Positions 18,130 through 26,142 of a stretch of DNA of 64,000 nt are shown in pieces. Each line of letters begins with the position of its first letter. The first letter of the stretch is position 1. The notes beneath the pieces were generated by a model that was not told the origin of the DNA, did no database searches, and was given only the letters and a program-made list of their open reading frames with translations. The translations under genes were made by a program, and so were the position numbers. Source of the DNA: Flavimaricola marinus (GTDB lineage Bacteria; Pseudomonadota; Alphaproteobacteria; Rhodobacterales; Rhodobacteraceae); contig NZ_FXZK01000001.1 in the NCBI RefSeq assembly GCF_900184895.1, positions 372,001 to 436,000 on the forward strand. Direction: 5' to 3'.

Positions 18130-20033
18130 CACAGCCACCCTTTGAGGTCTTTGTCTGGGGCGGTCTTTTCGAGCTTGGCGTATTCGAGCCGGACCGCATG
18201 GGCCAGATGCCGCATCTGCAACGGCTGATCCTCGGAGGCGGCCATGTAGGCGCCGTTGATCGCCACCGACCGGATACTGCCGCCGGACAGCGACGGCCCG
18301 GAAAGCGCATCGAAATCGAGGCCCTCGCGCGGCAGGGCGTCGGGCAAGACCCGCTGCCAGATTTGCCGCCGCAGCGCCTGATCGGGGAACGGAAACTCGA
18401 TGGCGAACCGAAACCGCCGAAAGAACGCGTCGTCGATCGAGGCCCGCATGTTCGTCGTCAGGATCGCGACGCCGGGATAGGCCTCGAGGCATTGCAGCAG
18501 AAACCCGAGTTCGGCATTCGAGTGCTTGTCGATGCTGTCCTTGACGCTGCCGGTCCGCTTGCCAAAGAGCCCGTCCGCCTCGTCGAAGAGCAGCGCCGCC
18601 CCCATCGCCTCACCCGCCTTGAACACCGCCTCGAAGTTCTTGGCCGTCTCTCCGATATACTTTGACACCAAGGCCGCGACGTTGACCCGGTAGAGCGGCA
18701 CCGCATCGCCGGAGGTGGATTGCATCCGCCCCACGAGTGCTTCGGCGGCGGTGGTCTTGCCGGTGCCGGACTGTCCGTGAAACAGCGCCGCCATGCCAAG
18801 CCCGCGGGACGATTTCCCGGCAAAGCCCCATTCGGAGAGCACCCTGTCCCGGTTGCCCAGAAAGGCCGACATTTGCGTCAGCGCGTCGTGTTGGGCGGGC
18901 GGCAGGATCAGATCCTCCCACGCCGAGCCGCCGCCGATCCGTTGCGCCAGATGCCCCATCTGTTCGCCCACTTCGGCCCGTGCCGCGGCCATAAGGTTTG
19001 GCGCGAGCCCCGCCGCAGTCGCCGCCACGGCGCGGCGCACCTGCGGCACCGTGAGCGCGACGCTTTGCGCCGCTTCGCGCACGTCCGGGTGGGCGCAGGT
19101 TTCCGCGTCGAGCAGCACCGACCATGCCGATGGATCCGACGCCCCGTCGCTGAGCCGCAGCGCCGGTCCGGTTGCCGTCGCGGGCGGTGCCGCCCCGAGG
19201 ATCAGGCAGGGCAGGCCCAGCGCCTCGGCCAGCGACCACGCCGCCTGTGGGGCCTCGGCCCCAAGGATCGCCAGCGCAATGTCGTTGAGGATCAGATCGC
19301 GCCGCAGGATCGCGCCGAATTCGGCCCTGTCGCCCGGATCGGCGGGGATCGCCTCGGCGGGCAGCACCCAGGCGCTCTGCCCCGATCCCCTGACCGCCGC
19401 TGCGAACCGCGCCAGCATCATCGCCGGATCCCCCGCATCGCTGAAGAGCACCGGGGGCTGCCGTTCGCGGCAGGCCGAAGCCCAGCAGCCGGCAATCCGC
19501 GTGGTCTCGTCCGAAGGGGCCGCGGCCAGCGTCACGGGCCGCAGCCGCCCCTCGATCACCGCGTCGAACCCGCCGTGCCCGCCCAGCGCCTCGCGGACCG
19601 CATCGGGCACGATCATCGGGCGTTCGTAGAACCGCCCGGACCCGTCGAGCCGGATCAGCCGCCCCGTCCGCAGCGCCCCGTCCGGGCGCAGGGTTTCGGT
19701 GTGACCGAGCAGGTCCGCCACCACGGCCGGGGTCGCCCGCCCCTCGGCGGCGAACCGGTGCTTTTGCAGTGCTCCGGACAGGCTGGGTGGCGCGTCGGCC
19801 AGCGCCGCCAAAAGCAGCGTCTGCCGCATGTCGTCGCCAAGCCCGAAGGCGCGGGCGATCCGCGCGATGGCGGACGGCGCAGTCATCCGCGCCTCGATCA
19901 CCTCGATCTGTGTGGGCGCGCGCAGCCCTTCGGCGTCTTCACCGTTCAGCAGAGCGGCGAGCCGGCGGAACTCCAACGACAGGATCTCTGCGTTGCCCGC
20001 CCCCCAGTCGAGTGTCCGAGCGCCGTCCATCAT
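18129..20033 (-). CDS. AAA+ ATPase of eCIS (Afp15/Pvc15-like)
   Basis: A 634-aa protein. The C-terminal half carries a classical AAA+ module: Walker A GQSGTGKTT near residue 419, Walker B LLFDEADGLFG near residue 481, and a later NMRASIDDAFFRRFRF arginine-finger region. The N-terminal ~380 residues resemble the helical N-domains of Pvc15/Afp15 ATPases. Every PVC-like locus has such an ATPase; its role in assembly, sheath recycling or cargo loading is not settled. It begins with two adjacent ATGs in an ATGA overlap with the DUF4255 gene. Confidence 0.88.
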   Translation of the reverse strand: MMDGARTLDWGAGNAEILSLEFRRLAALLNGEDAEGLRAPTQIEVIEARMTAPSAIARIARAFGLGDDMRQTLLLAALADAPPSLSGALQKHRFAAEGRATPAVVADLLGHTETLRPDGALRTGRLIRLDGSGRFYERPMIVPDAVREALGGHGGFDAVIEGRLRPVTLAAAPSDETTRIAGCWASACRERQPPVLFSDAGDPAMMLARFAAAVRGSGQSAWVLPAEAIPADPGDRAEFGAILRRDLILNDIALAILGAEAPQAAWSLAEALGLPCLILGAAPPATATGPALRLSDGASDPSAWSVLLDAETCAHPDVREAAQSVALTVPQVRRAVAATAAGLAPNLMAAARAEVGEQMGHLAQRIGGGSAWEDLILPPAQHDALTQMSAFLGNRDRVLSEWGFAGKSSRGLGMAALFHGQSGTGKTTAAEALVGRMQSTSGDAVPLYRVNVAALVSKYIGETAKNFEAVFKAGEAMGAALLFDEADGLFGKRTGSVKDSIDKHSNAELGFLLQCLEAYPGVAILTTNMRASIDDAFFRRFRFAIEFPFPDQALRRQIWQRVLPDALPREGLDFDALSGPSLSGGSIRSVAINGAYMAASEDQPLQMRHLAHAVRLEYAKLEKTAPDKDLKGWL

Positions 20034-21292
20034 GGCACCGGGATCGTCAGCGCCGCGGGCGCGGTTTCGCCGCCGTCTATGGACAGGGCGTAGCTGTAGT
20101 CGCCGGGTTGCAGGTCTGTCGCCTCGAACTCCAGTGCCGTGCTGTCACCCGCACGTGCCGTCGCGGTGAAGGCGCGGCGCGGCTGGGTGTCGTCGTCGGG
20201 GAACAGATAGAGCCGGATCGACTGATCCTCGCCTGCCGGATTGGCGATGGTGGCGTCTATGGTGCCGTCAAACAGCGGCCCGGCCCCGGTGGCCGTTGCC
20301 GAGATCGCGTTGACCGTCGGCGCGACGGTAAAGGCCCCACCCCGGCTCGCCTCGCGCAGCCGAAGCTCGCCGGAGGCCTGCCAGTAGTGCTCGATCCGGG
20401 CCAGTTGGATGCCCGGCCGCAGGGTGGCGGGCAGTGGCACCGATATCCGCTGATCGCTGAGCAGGTCCGCAGGCCCCGGCGCGACCACCGTCCCGCCGAT
20501 GCTGAGCTCCATCAGGTCGGCGGTCAGGCCGCTGCCCGTGAGCATCACCCGGCTGCCCGCTGTGGGTTGTGCGTCTGCGACGAGCGGCGCGTCGACGGTG
20601 CCGGGCTGTGCGACCACCCGGTCGATCGTAGGCCGTTTGAGCGGGAAGGTCGTGAGCGCAAATTCCCGCACCGGCGGTCCTTGCGGGATATCCCGTTCGG
20701 TTTCGACCAGCACGACCGAGACCTTGTAGAGCGCCGACATCCGCAGGGCCGCGTTGAAGGCAGGCCAGAGCTTGGTCAGCTCTTCGTCCTCGGTCTTGGC
20801 CGGGGTGATCCGCACCCCTTCGATCTGCGAGGGCAGATCGGAGGTCAGCAGGAGCTTTTCCGCCGCCCCGAGCAGGGCGATCTCGGCCGCCGGCGCACCG
20901 ATGTGCAGCGCGGCTTCCATGTTTGCCTTGGACAGCACCGGGTGTTCGTGCAGCCGTTGCATCCCGTGCCCGAGCAGGATTGCGGCGTTCAGATCGCCCG
21001 TGCCCGTCGCCGTCATCATGAAGTGCAGATCGAGCCCCAGCCGAGGGCTGGACAACCGCGCCCCGCTGCCGCTGTGCGACGGCAGGCATTCGTTGGCGAA
21101 GGCCGGGTTGTGCGTGACCTTCCACAGATAGAGGTTGAGCACGTTTTTGGCCTCGCCGTCCAACAGCGCATCCGGCGGGCCGCTGCTGATTGTGATCTGG
21201 CCTAGCGTGTCGAGACCCGCCGTCGTGACCGCGTCTTCGACGAGGTATTTCAACGTGGCCGTGACGGCGGCGAGGGCAAGTGCGTTGGGCAT
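20030..21292 (-). CDS. DUF4255 protein, tail terminator/cap (Afp16/Pvc16-like) with extra C-terminal domains
   Basis: A 420-aa protein. Residues ~1-190 match DUF4255: N-terminal LAAVTATLKYLVEDA, then KNVLNLYLWKVTHNPAFAN, LGLDLHFMMTATG and LLGHGMQRLHEHPVLS. Afp16/Pvc16 homologues cap the tube and sheath and set particle length. Residues ~225-420 are two beta-sandwich-like segments (AGSRVMLTGSGLTADLMELS resembles an IPT/Ig fold), as in many bacterial DUF4255 proteins. The start lies one base after the TAG of the proline-rich gene. Confidence 0.86.
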   Translation of the reverse strand: MPNALALAAVTATLKYLVEDAVTTAGLDTLGQITISSGPPDALLDGEAKNVLNLYLWKVTHNPAFANECLPSHSGSGARLSSPRLGLDLHFMMTATGTGDLNAAILLGHGMQRLHEHPVLSKANMEAALHIGAPAAEIALLGAAEKLLLTSDLPSQIEGVRITPAKTEDEELTKLWPAFNAALRMSALYKVSVVLVETERDIPQGPPVREFALTTFPLKRPTIDRVVAQPGTVDAPLVADAQPTAGSRVMLTGSGLTADLMELSIGGTVVAPGPADLLSDQRISVPLPATLRPGIQLARIEHYWQASGELRLREASRGGAFTVAPTVNAISATATGAGPLFDGTIDATIANPAGEDQSIRLYLFPDDDTQPRRAFTATARAGDSTALEFEATDLQPGDYSYALSIDGGETAPAALTIPVP

Positions 21293-21293
21293 C

Positions 21294-22058
21294 CTAGCGC
21301 CTCCATCCCAGATAGGCCTTCAGCGCCTGTCCCTTCGGGGCGGAGGCCGGCGGCGCTGAGACGCTTTGGATCGGTGCCGGGGCGGGCGCGGGCGTGGGTG
21401 CGGGGGCCGGGGCGGTCACCCGGATCTGGCCGATCGATACCATTGGGCGCGGCGCGGGTTGCGCCCCGGCTTGCCGGGGGCCGGGCATGGGCTGAACCCT
21501 CTGGGTCTGCGGCATCGGCACCAGTCGCGTAGTGGCGGGCGGCGGCTCTGAGCGCGGCTTCGCCGGGGGTGCCGCCTTAGCCTCTGCGACGGGCGGGGTG
21601 GGCCGCAGCGCCGCGGTTGTCGGGCTGTCTGGCGCCGCCGGTGGAGCCGCGGCAGGGGTGAGCGGTTTGGCGGCGACGGGTGCTTGGTTCGCCGGCTTTG
21701 CTGGCCCGTCGACGGGTGTCGCCGTTTGCAGAGGCGCAACGGCGGGCGCGGGGGGCAACGGGGGTGTGCTAGGCTTGGCATCCCGCGACACGCTTTCGGT
21801 CGGCGGTGCGGTCCGGATTGGAGCGGGCGGCGGTGCTGCCGCCTGAGTCTGTGCCGGCGCGGTTGGGCGAGGGTCTTGGCGCGGGGTCTCATCCCATTGC
21901 GGCGAGCGCCATTCCGGCCGCGTTGGCTCTGCTTCTGGCGCAGTCTCGGCCTCGGACGAGGCTGGCAGGCCCCATTGGGGCGGGACCAGCGGGGTCAGCG
22001 TGGCCATGCCCGCGCGATGCCCCGCCTTGATCGCCAGCCTGTCGAACAGGTCGGTCAT
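21294..22058 (-). CDS. Proline/alanine-rich eCIS protein with C-terminal VSIGxIxV motif
   Basis: A 254-aa protein starting at ATG 22058 (ATGA overlap with the chaperone gene; a longer frame upstream is a shadow). After ~30 ordered residues (MTDLFDRLAIKAGHRAG) it becomes a ~170-residue Pro/Ala/Thr linker with PAPAPTPAPAPAPI runs. The C-terminus has VSIGQIRVTAPAPAP followed by LKAYLGWRR. This resembles a motif I know from other eCIS loci (V-[ST]-I-G-[RQ]-I-x-V then a terminal L-x-x-Y-L-x-x-R) next to the Pvc16 gene. Function is unknown; a flexible tether between chaperone/cap and another component is a guess. Confidence 0.7.
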   Translation of the reverse strand: MTDLFDRLAIKAGHRAGMATLTPLVPPQWGLPASSEAETAPEAEPTRPEWRSPQWDETPRQDPRPTAPAQTQAAAPPPAPIRTAPPTESVSRDAKPSTPPLPPAPAVAPLQTATPVDGPAKPANQAPVAAKPLTPAAAPPAAPDSPTTAALRPTPPVAEAKAAPPAKPRSEPPPATTRLVPMPQTQRVQPMPGPRQAGAQPAPRPMVSIGQIRVTAPAPAPTPAPAPAPIQSVSAPPASAPKGQALKAYLGWRR

Positions 22059-22738
22059 GTCACCATTCCCACATATCTGGCCCGCCTTGCGGGGCTGAGC
22101 GCCAGCGTCTCGGCCTCGGACCAGCCGAAGGCCCGGGCGAGAATGGCGACCTGGGCAAAGACGCCGGCGGCGAAGGCTTCGAGATCCGCCCAGAGGAAGG
22201 CTGCGGCATCGAAGGCACGGGGGTTCTCGGCCCCGCAGTCGGCGCAGGTCACGTCGAAGACGACGTCGATGGCCGGGTCGGCGGCGTCGAGCGCCTCGGC
22301 GGCCTTGGCCCGAAAGGCGGGATCGGACCACGGCGCGTCGGGGCAGAGCGCGGCCACGCCCCCCTGCCCCAGCCCTTCCAGCGTCGGACAGGCGATCTCA
22401 TAGGTGACGCCGTTGTATGCCACCCGGGCCACAGGGGCGACGCGGGCGGGCAGATCGAACCCTTCGGGCACGGCAAAGCCGATCATCTCGCCGCAGCCAT
22501 CGCAGGCGAATTGCGCCGGGGCGCGTGGACCGAACAGGGCGCATTTGGCGTGCCAGAACAGCCGCTCGGCATCGCCGACCCCCAGAGACGGCACATCCGC
22601 ATCGCCGGGAAGGAAGGCCGCCGCGAGCGCCAGCCTGCGCTCGGCCAGCGGCGCCCCTTCGGCCCGATCAAAGAGCGCCATCAGCGCCGGGTCGGGCAGT
22701 TTCTGCGGCGTCAGGCCATGTGACTGTGCTGCGCCCAT
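22055..22738 (-). CDS. T4-family baseplate hub assembly chaperone-like protein
   Basis: A 227-aa protein. Two CxxC pairs (C79-C82 in CDGCGE and C165-C168 in CADCGA) suggest a zinc ribbon. The C-terminus (FLWADLEAFAAGVFAQV, then FGWSEAETLALSPARRARYV) closely fits the eCIS family annotated as T4 baseplate hub assembly chaperone. The N-terminus (LMALFDRAEGAPLAERRLAL) fits too. The role is probably baseplate assembly rather than a structural part of the final particle (inference from T4). It starts four bases after the tube stop. Confidence 0.8.
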   Translation of the reverse strand: MGAAQSHGLTPQKLPDPALMALFDRAEGAPLAERRLALAAAFLPGDADVPSLGVGDAERLFWHAKCALFGPRAPAQFACDGCGEMIGFAVPEGFDLPARVAPVARVAYNGVTYEIACPTLEGLGQGGVAALCPDAPWSDPAFRAKAAEALDAADPAIDVVFDVTCADCGAENPRAFDAAAFLWADLEAFAAGVFAQVAILARAFGWSEAETLALSPARRARYVGMVT

Positions 22739-22742
22739 GGCA

Positions 22743-23267
22743 TCAGGCCACGGGCACGCTGAAGGACGGCTCGGTCGGCGGCTGCACGTCGTAGTCGCGC
22801 ACGAAGCCTTCGTGCTCGATCTTGATCATCTCGATCGCGACGGCGTTGGCGCTGGCATCGAACTCGGCCAGCCCGAATTCGCTGACCCAGCAGTTGAAGA
22901 AATTCCAGCGCATCGCCAATTGGCCCGCCTCGTTATACATCTCGAGCTGGATGTCCTTGCGGAAGTCGGCGAGGCTGACCTCGGCGCCGAGGCCGTTTTC
23001 GATGTTCCAGACCTTGTTGGCCCATTGCTCGAAGGCGATGTCGTGGGTGATGCCGCGCTCGACGGTGATCGCCTCGTATTTGACCTGACCCGGTATCTTG
23101 TAGGGACTGGACGGATCCCCCCCCGAGCGGGTCTCGATCAGTTCGACGGTCTTCTTGGGCGCGCTGACCTTGGAGGCCCCCATGACGAACTTTCCGTCCC
23201 ATTTCAGGCGGAATTTCGAGGTGCTGTAGGGATCGAGCCGAAGCCCGGCTGCGTTAACTCTCGCCAT
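22743..23267 (-). CDS. eCIS inner tube protein (gp19-like)
   Basis: A 174-aa protein of the T4 gp19 / Afp1 / Pvc1 tube family. Visible features include KFRLKWDGKFVMGASKVSAP near the N-terminus, KYEAITVERGITHDIAFEQW (residues ~64-83), and a C-terminal IEMIKIEHEGFVRDYD, a usual tube-protein ending. Length is normal (140-175 aa). The ATG at 23267 has GGAGA upstream. Only one tube gene is seen, whereas PVC and Afp loci carry two. Confidence 0.9.
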   Translation of the reverse strand: MARVNAAGLRLDPYSTSKFRLKWDGKFVMGASKVSAPKKTVELIETRSGGDPSSPYKIPGQVKYEAITVERGITHDIAFEQWANKVWNIENGLGAEVSLADFRKDIQLEMYNEAGQLAMRWNFFNCWVSEFGLAEFDASANAVAIEMIKIEHEGFVRDYDVQPPTEPSFSVPVA

Positions 23268-23293
23268 TGCTGTTCTCCTTGAAAATCAGTTGA

Positions 23294-24907
23294 TCATTCG
23301 GGCAACTTGGTCAGTTGCTGAAAATTCAGCACGACGAACTCGGCCGGTTTGAGTGGGGCAAAGGCGACGAGGATGTTGACGATCCCGAGGTCGATATCCG
23401 CCTGCTTGGTCGTGTCGCCGTCGCATTTGACGAGGTAGGCATCGGACGCCGCCTTGCCCTGAAAGGCCCCCTGCCGGTGCAGGCTTTGCATGAAGGCCCC
23501 GACGTTGAGCCGGATCTGCCCCCAGAGGTCTTCGTCGTTGCCTTCGAACACCGTCCATTTCAGCCCCCGCTGCAGCGATTGCTGGATGAACAGGGCGGTG
23601 CGCCGGACGGCGGCGTATTTGTATTCGTCCGCCAGAGCATCGGCCCCGACGAGCGTTCGGCCGCCCCAGATGATGTTGCCGTAGACCGGGAACGACCGGA
23701 TCGCGTTCACCCCGAGCCGGTTCAGCGGTTCCTGTTCGAGATCGGTGAGCTTGTATTCCGGCGGCCCGCCGGAATAGCGCGTCTCGGTGCCGGCGGTGGT
23801 CTTCCAGACCCCGCGCGAGGAATCGATCCGCGCCATCATGCCAGCCACCATCCCCGAGGGCGCAAGGCTGCGCTGTTTGTCGCCATCCGCCGTATCGACG
23901 ATGTCGAGCCGGGGGAAATAGCCCGCCGCATTGCGCGAAACCGCGCCGCCCATCTTGCTGAACCAGTCGCTGTAGATCTTGTTGTGCGCGATCCCCTTGC
24001 CCGGATCGACGATCAGGAACGCAAATCTGTCGCGGCAGAATTTCTCGGCCGCCTCATAGACCATCTTGGCCGGGGTTTCGCCGAGTAGCCCCGCGACCGG
24101 GATGCACATGATGTTGAAGATATCGGGCACGATATTCTCGAGCGCATAGATCCCCGTCCGCGCAGCCGCATCGCCGAGGATGGCGTCGCGCGCCCGCGTC
24201 TCGAACCCGGTCGAGCTAAGCACGAACCCGTCCCCGCCGGTCGCCAGCGGCGTGAATTTCGACTTGGCCTGTTCCTTGAGCGCGTCGAGCGTGGTGACGG
24301 CGGCGTCCGTCAGCGCCGGCCGTTTGGTATCCACCCCCGTCGCCGTGATCATCGCGGAAGTGCCGTCGATCACCTTTTCCGGGAAACGGTCGGCATCCTT
24401 GTCGGTGCTGAGATCCTGATAGATCTCTTCGGCGACGACCTTGTCGCCTTTGTATTCGCGCACCAGCAGGGTGTAGAGCTTTGCGTCGGTCGCATGGTGG
24501 ACCACCCCGAGGTGGATCGCATTGCCCCAAGAGCCGCCATTCACGGCCTTGGCGGTCAGCGCGTCGTCGGCTCCCGCCTTGAGCGTGACTGTCGCCTCCT
24601 GGAACTTGTTCACCCCGGCAGGCAGCGCCCCGCCGCCGGTATTCACGAACGGCGTGCGCACGACGAAAGCCACGGAGCCGCCGTTCTGGAAGTATTGCAG
24701 CACCCCGTAGGATGCCTCGCTTTCCTTCCACAGCCCACCGAAGATCCGCTGGAAATCCGCCCAGCTCGTCAGCCGAACGGCCTCATTGACCGGTCCGCGC
24801 TGAAAGGTGTCGATGAACACCGTATTCGACGTGGAGATGGACGCGATGGGGCGGGCACCGCTGGGGATTTCTTTGACGTGGACGCCCGGAAACTGATTTG
24901 TGAGCAT
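23294..24907 (-). CDS. eCIS contractile sheath protein
   Basis: A 537-aa tail sheath protein (T4 gp18 / Afp2 / Pvc2 superfamily). The N-terminus LTNQFPGVHVKEIPSGARPI and the following RGPVNEAVRLTSWADFQRIFG match the sheath start. The C-terminus (VNAIRSFPVYGNIIWGGRTL, then AALFIQQSLQRGLKWTVFEGN in near form, and a terminal VVLNFQQLTKL) is the conserved core that forms the handshake with neighbouring subunits. Only one sheath gene is present, whereas PVCs have three. GGA lies before the ATG at 24907. As the first large gene after the promoter it should be the most highly expressed, together with the tube. Confidence 0.92.
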   Translation of the reverse strand: MLTNQFPGVHVKEIPSGARPIASISTSNTVFIDTFQRGPVNEAVRLTSWADFQRIFGGLWKESEASYGVLQYFQNGGSVAFVVRTPFVNTGGGALPAGVNKFQEATVTLKAGADDALTAKAVNGGSWGNAIHLGVVHHATDAKLYTLLVREYKGDKVVAEEIYQDLSTDKDADRFPEKVIDGTSAMITATGVDTKRPALTDAAVTTLDALKEQAKSKFTPLATGGDGFVLSSTGFETRARDAILGDAAARTGIYALENIVPDIFNIMCIPVAGLLGETPAKMVYEAAEKFCRDRFAFLIVDPGKGIAHNKIYSDWFSKMGGAVSRNAAGYFPRLDIVDTADGDKQRSLAPSGMVAGMMARIDSSRGVWKTTAGTETRYSGGPPEYKLTDLEQEPLNRLGVNAIRSFPVYGNIIWGGRTLVGADALADEYKYAAVRRTALFIQQSLQRGLKWTVFEGNDEDLWGQIRLNVGAFMQSLHRQGAFQGKAASDAYLVKCDGDTTKQADIDLGIVNILVAFAPLKPAEFVVLNFQQLTKLPE

Positions 24908-24932
24908 GTGATATCCTTCGCTCTCGCAGGGG

Positions 24933-25148
24933 TCAGTGCCGCCGATCCGCTATGGTCCGGGGCGTGGGAGGGGACAGCAGGGTCTCTATTCGCAAAAAGG
25001 CGTCCTGGATCGTGCCATGCCGGCTGATCGCGCCGTCGTTGACGTGCTCGACCAGCGCCGCGGCGCTTCCCGCCGGCACCCGCAGGACAAAGACCTGAGC
25101 GGACAGGGTGCCGCCGGAGCCATCTGAATTGCTGTTGGATTTGGACAC
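24933..25148 (-). CDS. Small unknown protein, first gene of eCIS operon (GTG start)
   Basis: A 71-aa frame with GTG start at 25148 and AAGGTGG about 7-8 bases upstream. It lies between the repeat array and the sheath gene with a 25-base gap to the sheath start. The sequence is Ser/Gly-rich at the N-terminus, then a beta-like AQVFVLRVPAGSAAALVEH and a short helical end with RIETLLSPP. A resemblance to small proteins that precede sheath genes elsewhere cannot be tested here. No function is assigned. Confidence 0.5.
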   Translation of the reverse strand: MSKSNSNSDGSGGTLSAQVFVLRVPAGSAAALVEHVNDGAISRHGTIQDAFLRIETLLSPPTPRTIADRRH

Positions 25149-25199
25149 GAAAGACCCACCTTGCTGTGCAATGGGGTCAGACTAGCGGAGCACTCTGCG

Positions 25200-25309
25200 G
25201 GGCCCGTCACCCGGCGACCTCGGCCCGGTCAGCGCCCCGTCAGCGGGGCATCACCGGCCAATCACAGGCTCGTCACGGGCCAGTCACCGGCCCGTCACAG
25301 GCCAGTCAC
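25200..25309. repeat. Ten tandem 11-bp direct repeats upstream of eCIS operon (probable SARP operator array)
   Basis: Ten consecutive 11-bp units fill 25200-25309 without gap. On the minus strand, the direction of eCIS transcription, the consensus is GTGAC-N-GGCC-N. The best units are GTGACTGGCCT, GTGACGGGCCG, GTGACTGGCCC, GTGACGAGCCT and GTGATTGGCCG; the unit at 25211-25221 is weak. The array begins on the SARP gene's stop codon and ends about 50 bases before the GTG of the first operon gene. SARP regulators bind heptamer direct repeats with 11-bp spacing (established for Streptomyces). The period, the position and the adjacent SARP gene make this the likely operator/activator array. A TAGTCT at 25184-25179 could be the -10, but its spacing is not ideal. 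Confidence 0.8.
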
Positions 25310-26142
25310 AGCTCGGCCAGAGCGGCATCGCTTCGCCCGGCCGCCACGTCGATCATCGCGGCGGTCGCCGGCTCGCCCGCAAGGATGCGATCGCGCAACG
25401 CCCGCGTGGCGGGGTTCGGCTCGATCCCGAGTTCGTTGTGCAGCACTTCCCACAGGGTCTCGTATTGCAGGATCGCGCGGCGGCGTTCCCCGGCGCGGGC
25501 GTAGAGCGCGATCATGTCGTGATGCACCGCCTCGAGGAGCGGGTCCGTGGCCAAGAGCAGCCGCCCCCAATCCAGCCCGTCGTCATAGGCCCGCCGCGCC
25601 TCGGCGTCCCGCATCAGCAGCCGGACCTTCGAGATATAGACCCCGGTCAGCCGCTCTCGTTCGATCAGCACCCAGTGCGAGTCGCAGCCCTCGAGGAACG
25701 GCCCGGAAACCGCCCTGACCGCGGTGGCCAGCTGCCGCCGGGTTTGGGGATCGAGCGCGCCCGCGTCGTTCATCTCGCGCCGGGCGAGCGCGCCGGCGCT
25801 TTCCAGCGCCACCACGTCGACGAGCACATCCTCGTCGGTTTCGATCGAGACCAGATCGTCGAAGGTATACAGGCCCAGCCCCGGCGTCCGCCCGAGCACC
25901 TTCTTGACCCGCCACAGCGCGGTGGTCAGTGCCGAGCGCCCCTTTTCGAGCGTGGCATCGGGCCAGAATGTTTCGATCAGGACCTCGCGCCGGCTGGCTT
26001 CGCCCGCGCGGGTCAAAAGGAAGGCCAGCAATTCACGCGTGGCCCCGGTCAGGTTCAGCGGATGGTGTCCGGTTTGATGCCGCAGCCGTAACGGCCCGAA
26101 CAGCGATACGCAGAGCGTTGGTGTAGCGGTCGCAACCAACAT
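25306..26142 (-). CDS. SARP/AfsR-family transcriptional activator (eCIS regulator)
   Basis: A 278-aa protein from ATG 26142, chosen over a longer frame because GAGGGAG sits just upstream and the DNA-binding domain begins immediately. Residues ~8-100 form an OmpR/PhoB-type winged helix in the SARP arrangement (LCVSLFGPLRLRH, then REVLIETFWPDATLEKGRS and LTTALWRVKKVLG). Residues ~120-265 form a bacterial transcriptional activation domain (BTAD: ALARREM, then LLMRDAEARRAYDDGLDW and LRDRILAG). No NB-ARC or receiver domain is present, so it is a short SARP. It is encoded directly before the operon, with the 11-bp repeat array starting at its stop codon. Activation of the eCIS genes is inferred. 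Confidence 0.85.
   Translation of the reverse strand: MLVATATPTLCVSLFGPLRLRHQTGHHPLNLTGATRELLAFLLTRAGEASRREVLIETFWPDATLEKGRSALTTALWRVKKVLGRTPGLGLYTFDDLVSIETDEDVLVDVVALESAGALARREMNDAGALDPQTRRQLATAVRAVSGPFLEGCDSHWVLIERERLTGVYISKVRLLMRDAEARRAYDDGLDWGRLLLATDPLLEAVHHDMIALYARAGERRRAILQYETLWEVLHNELGIEPNPATRALRDRILAGEPATAAMIDVAAGRSDAALAEL

Noticed and set aside
25200-25309. CRISPR array
   Set aside because: Units are 11 bp without spacers. Period, position and the neighbouring SARP gene fit an operator array; no cas genes are present.
1-26142. Prophage or type VI secretion system
   Set aside because: No capsid, portal, terminase, integrase or lysis genes, and no TssJLM, TssBC or ClpV. The set fits an eCIS.
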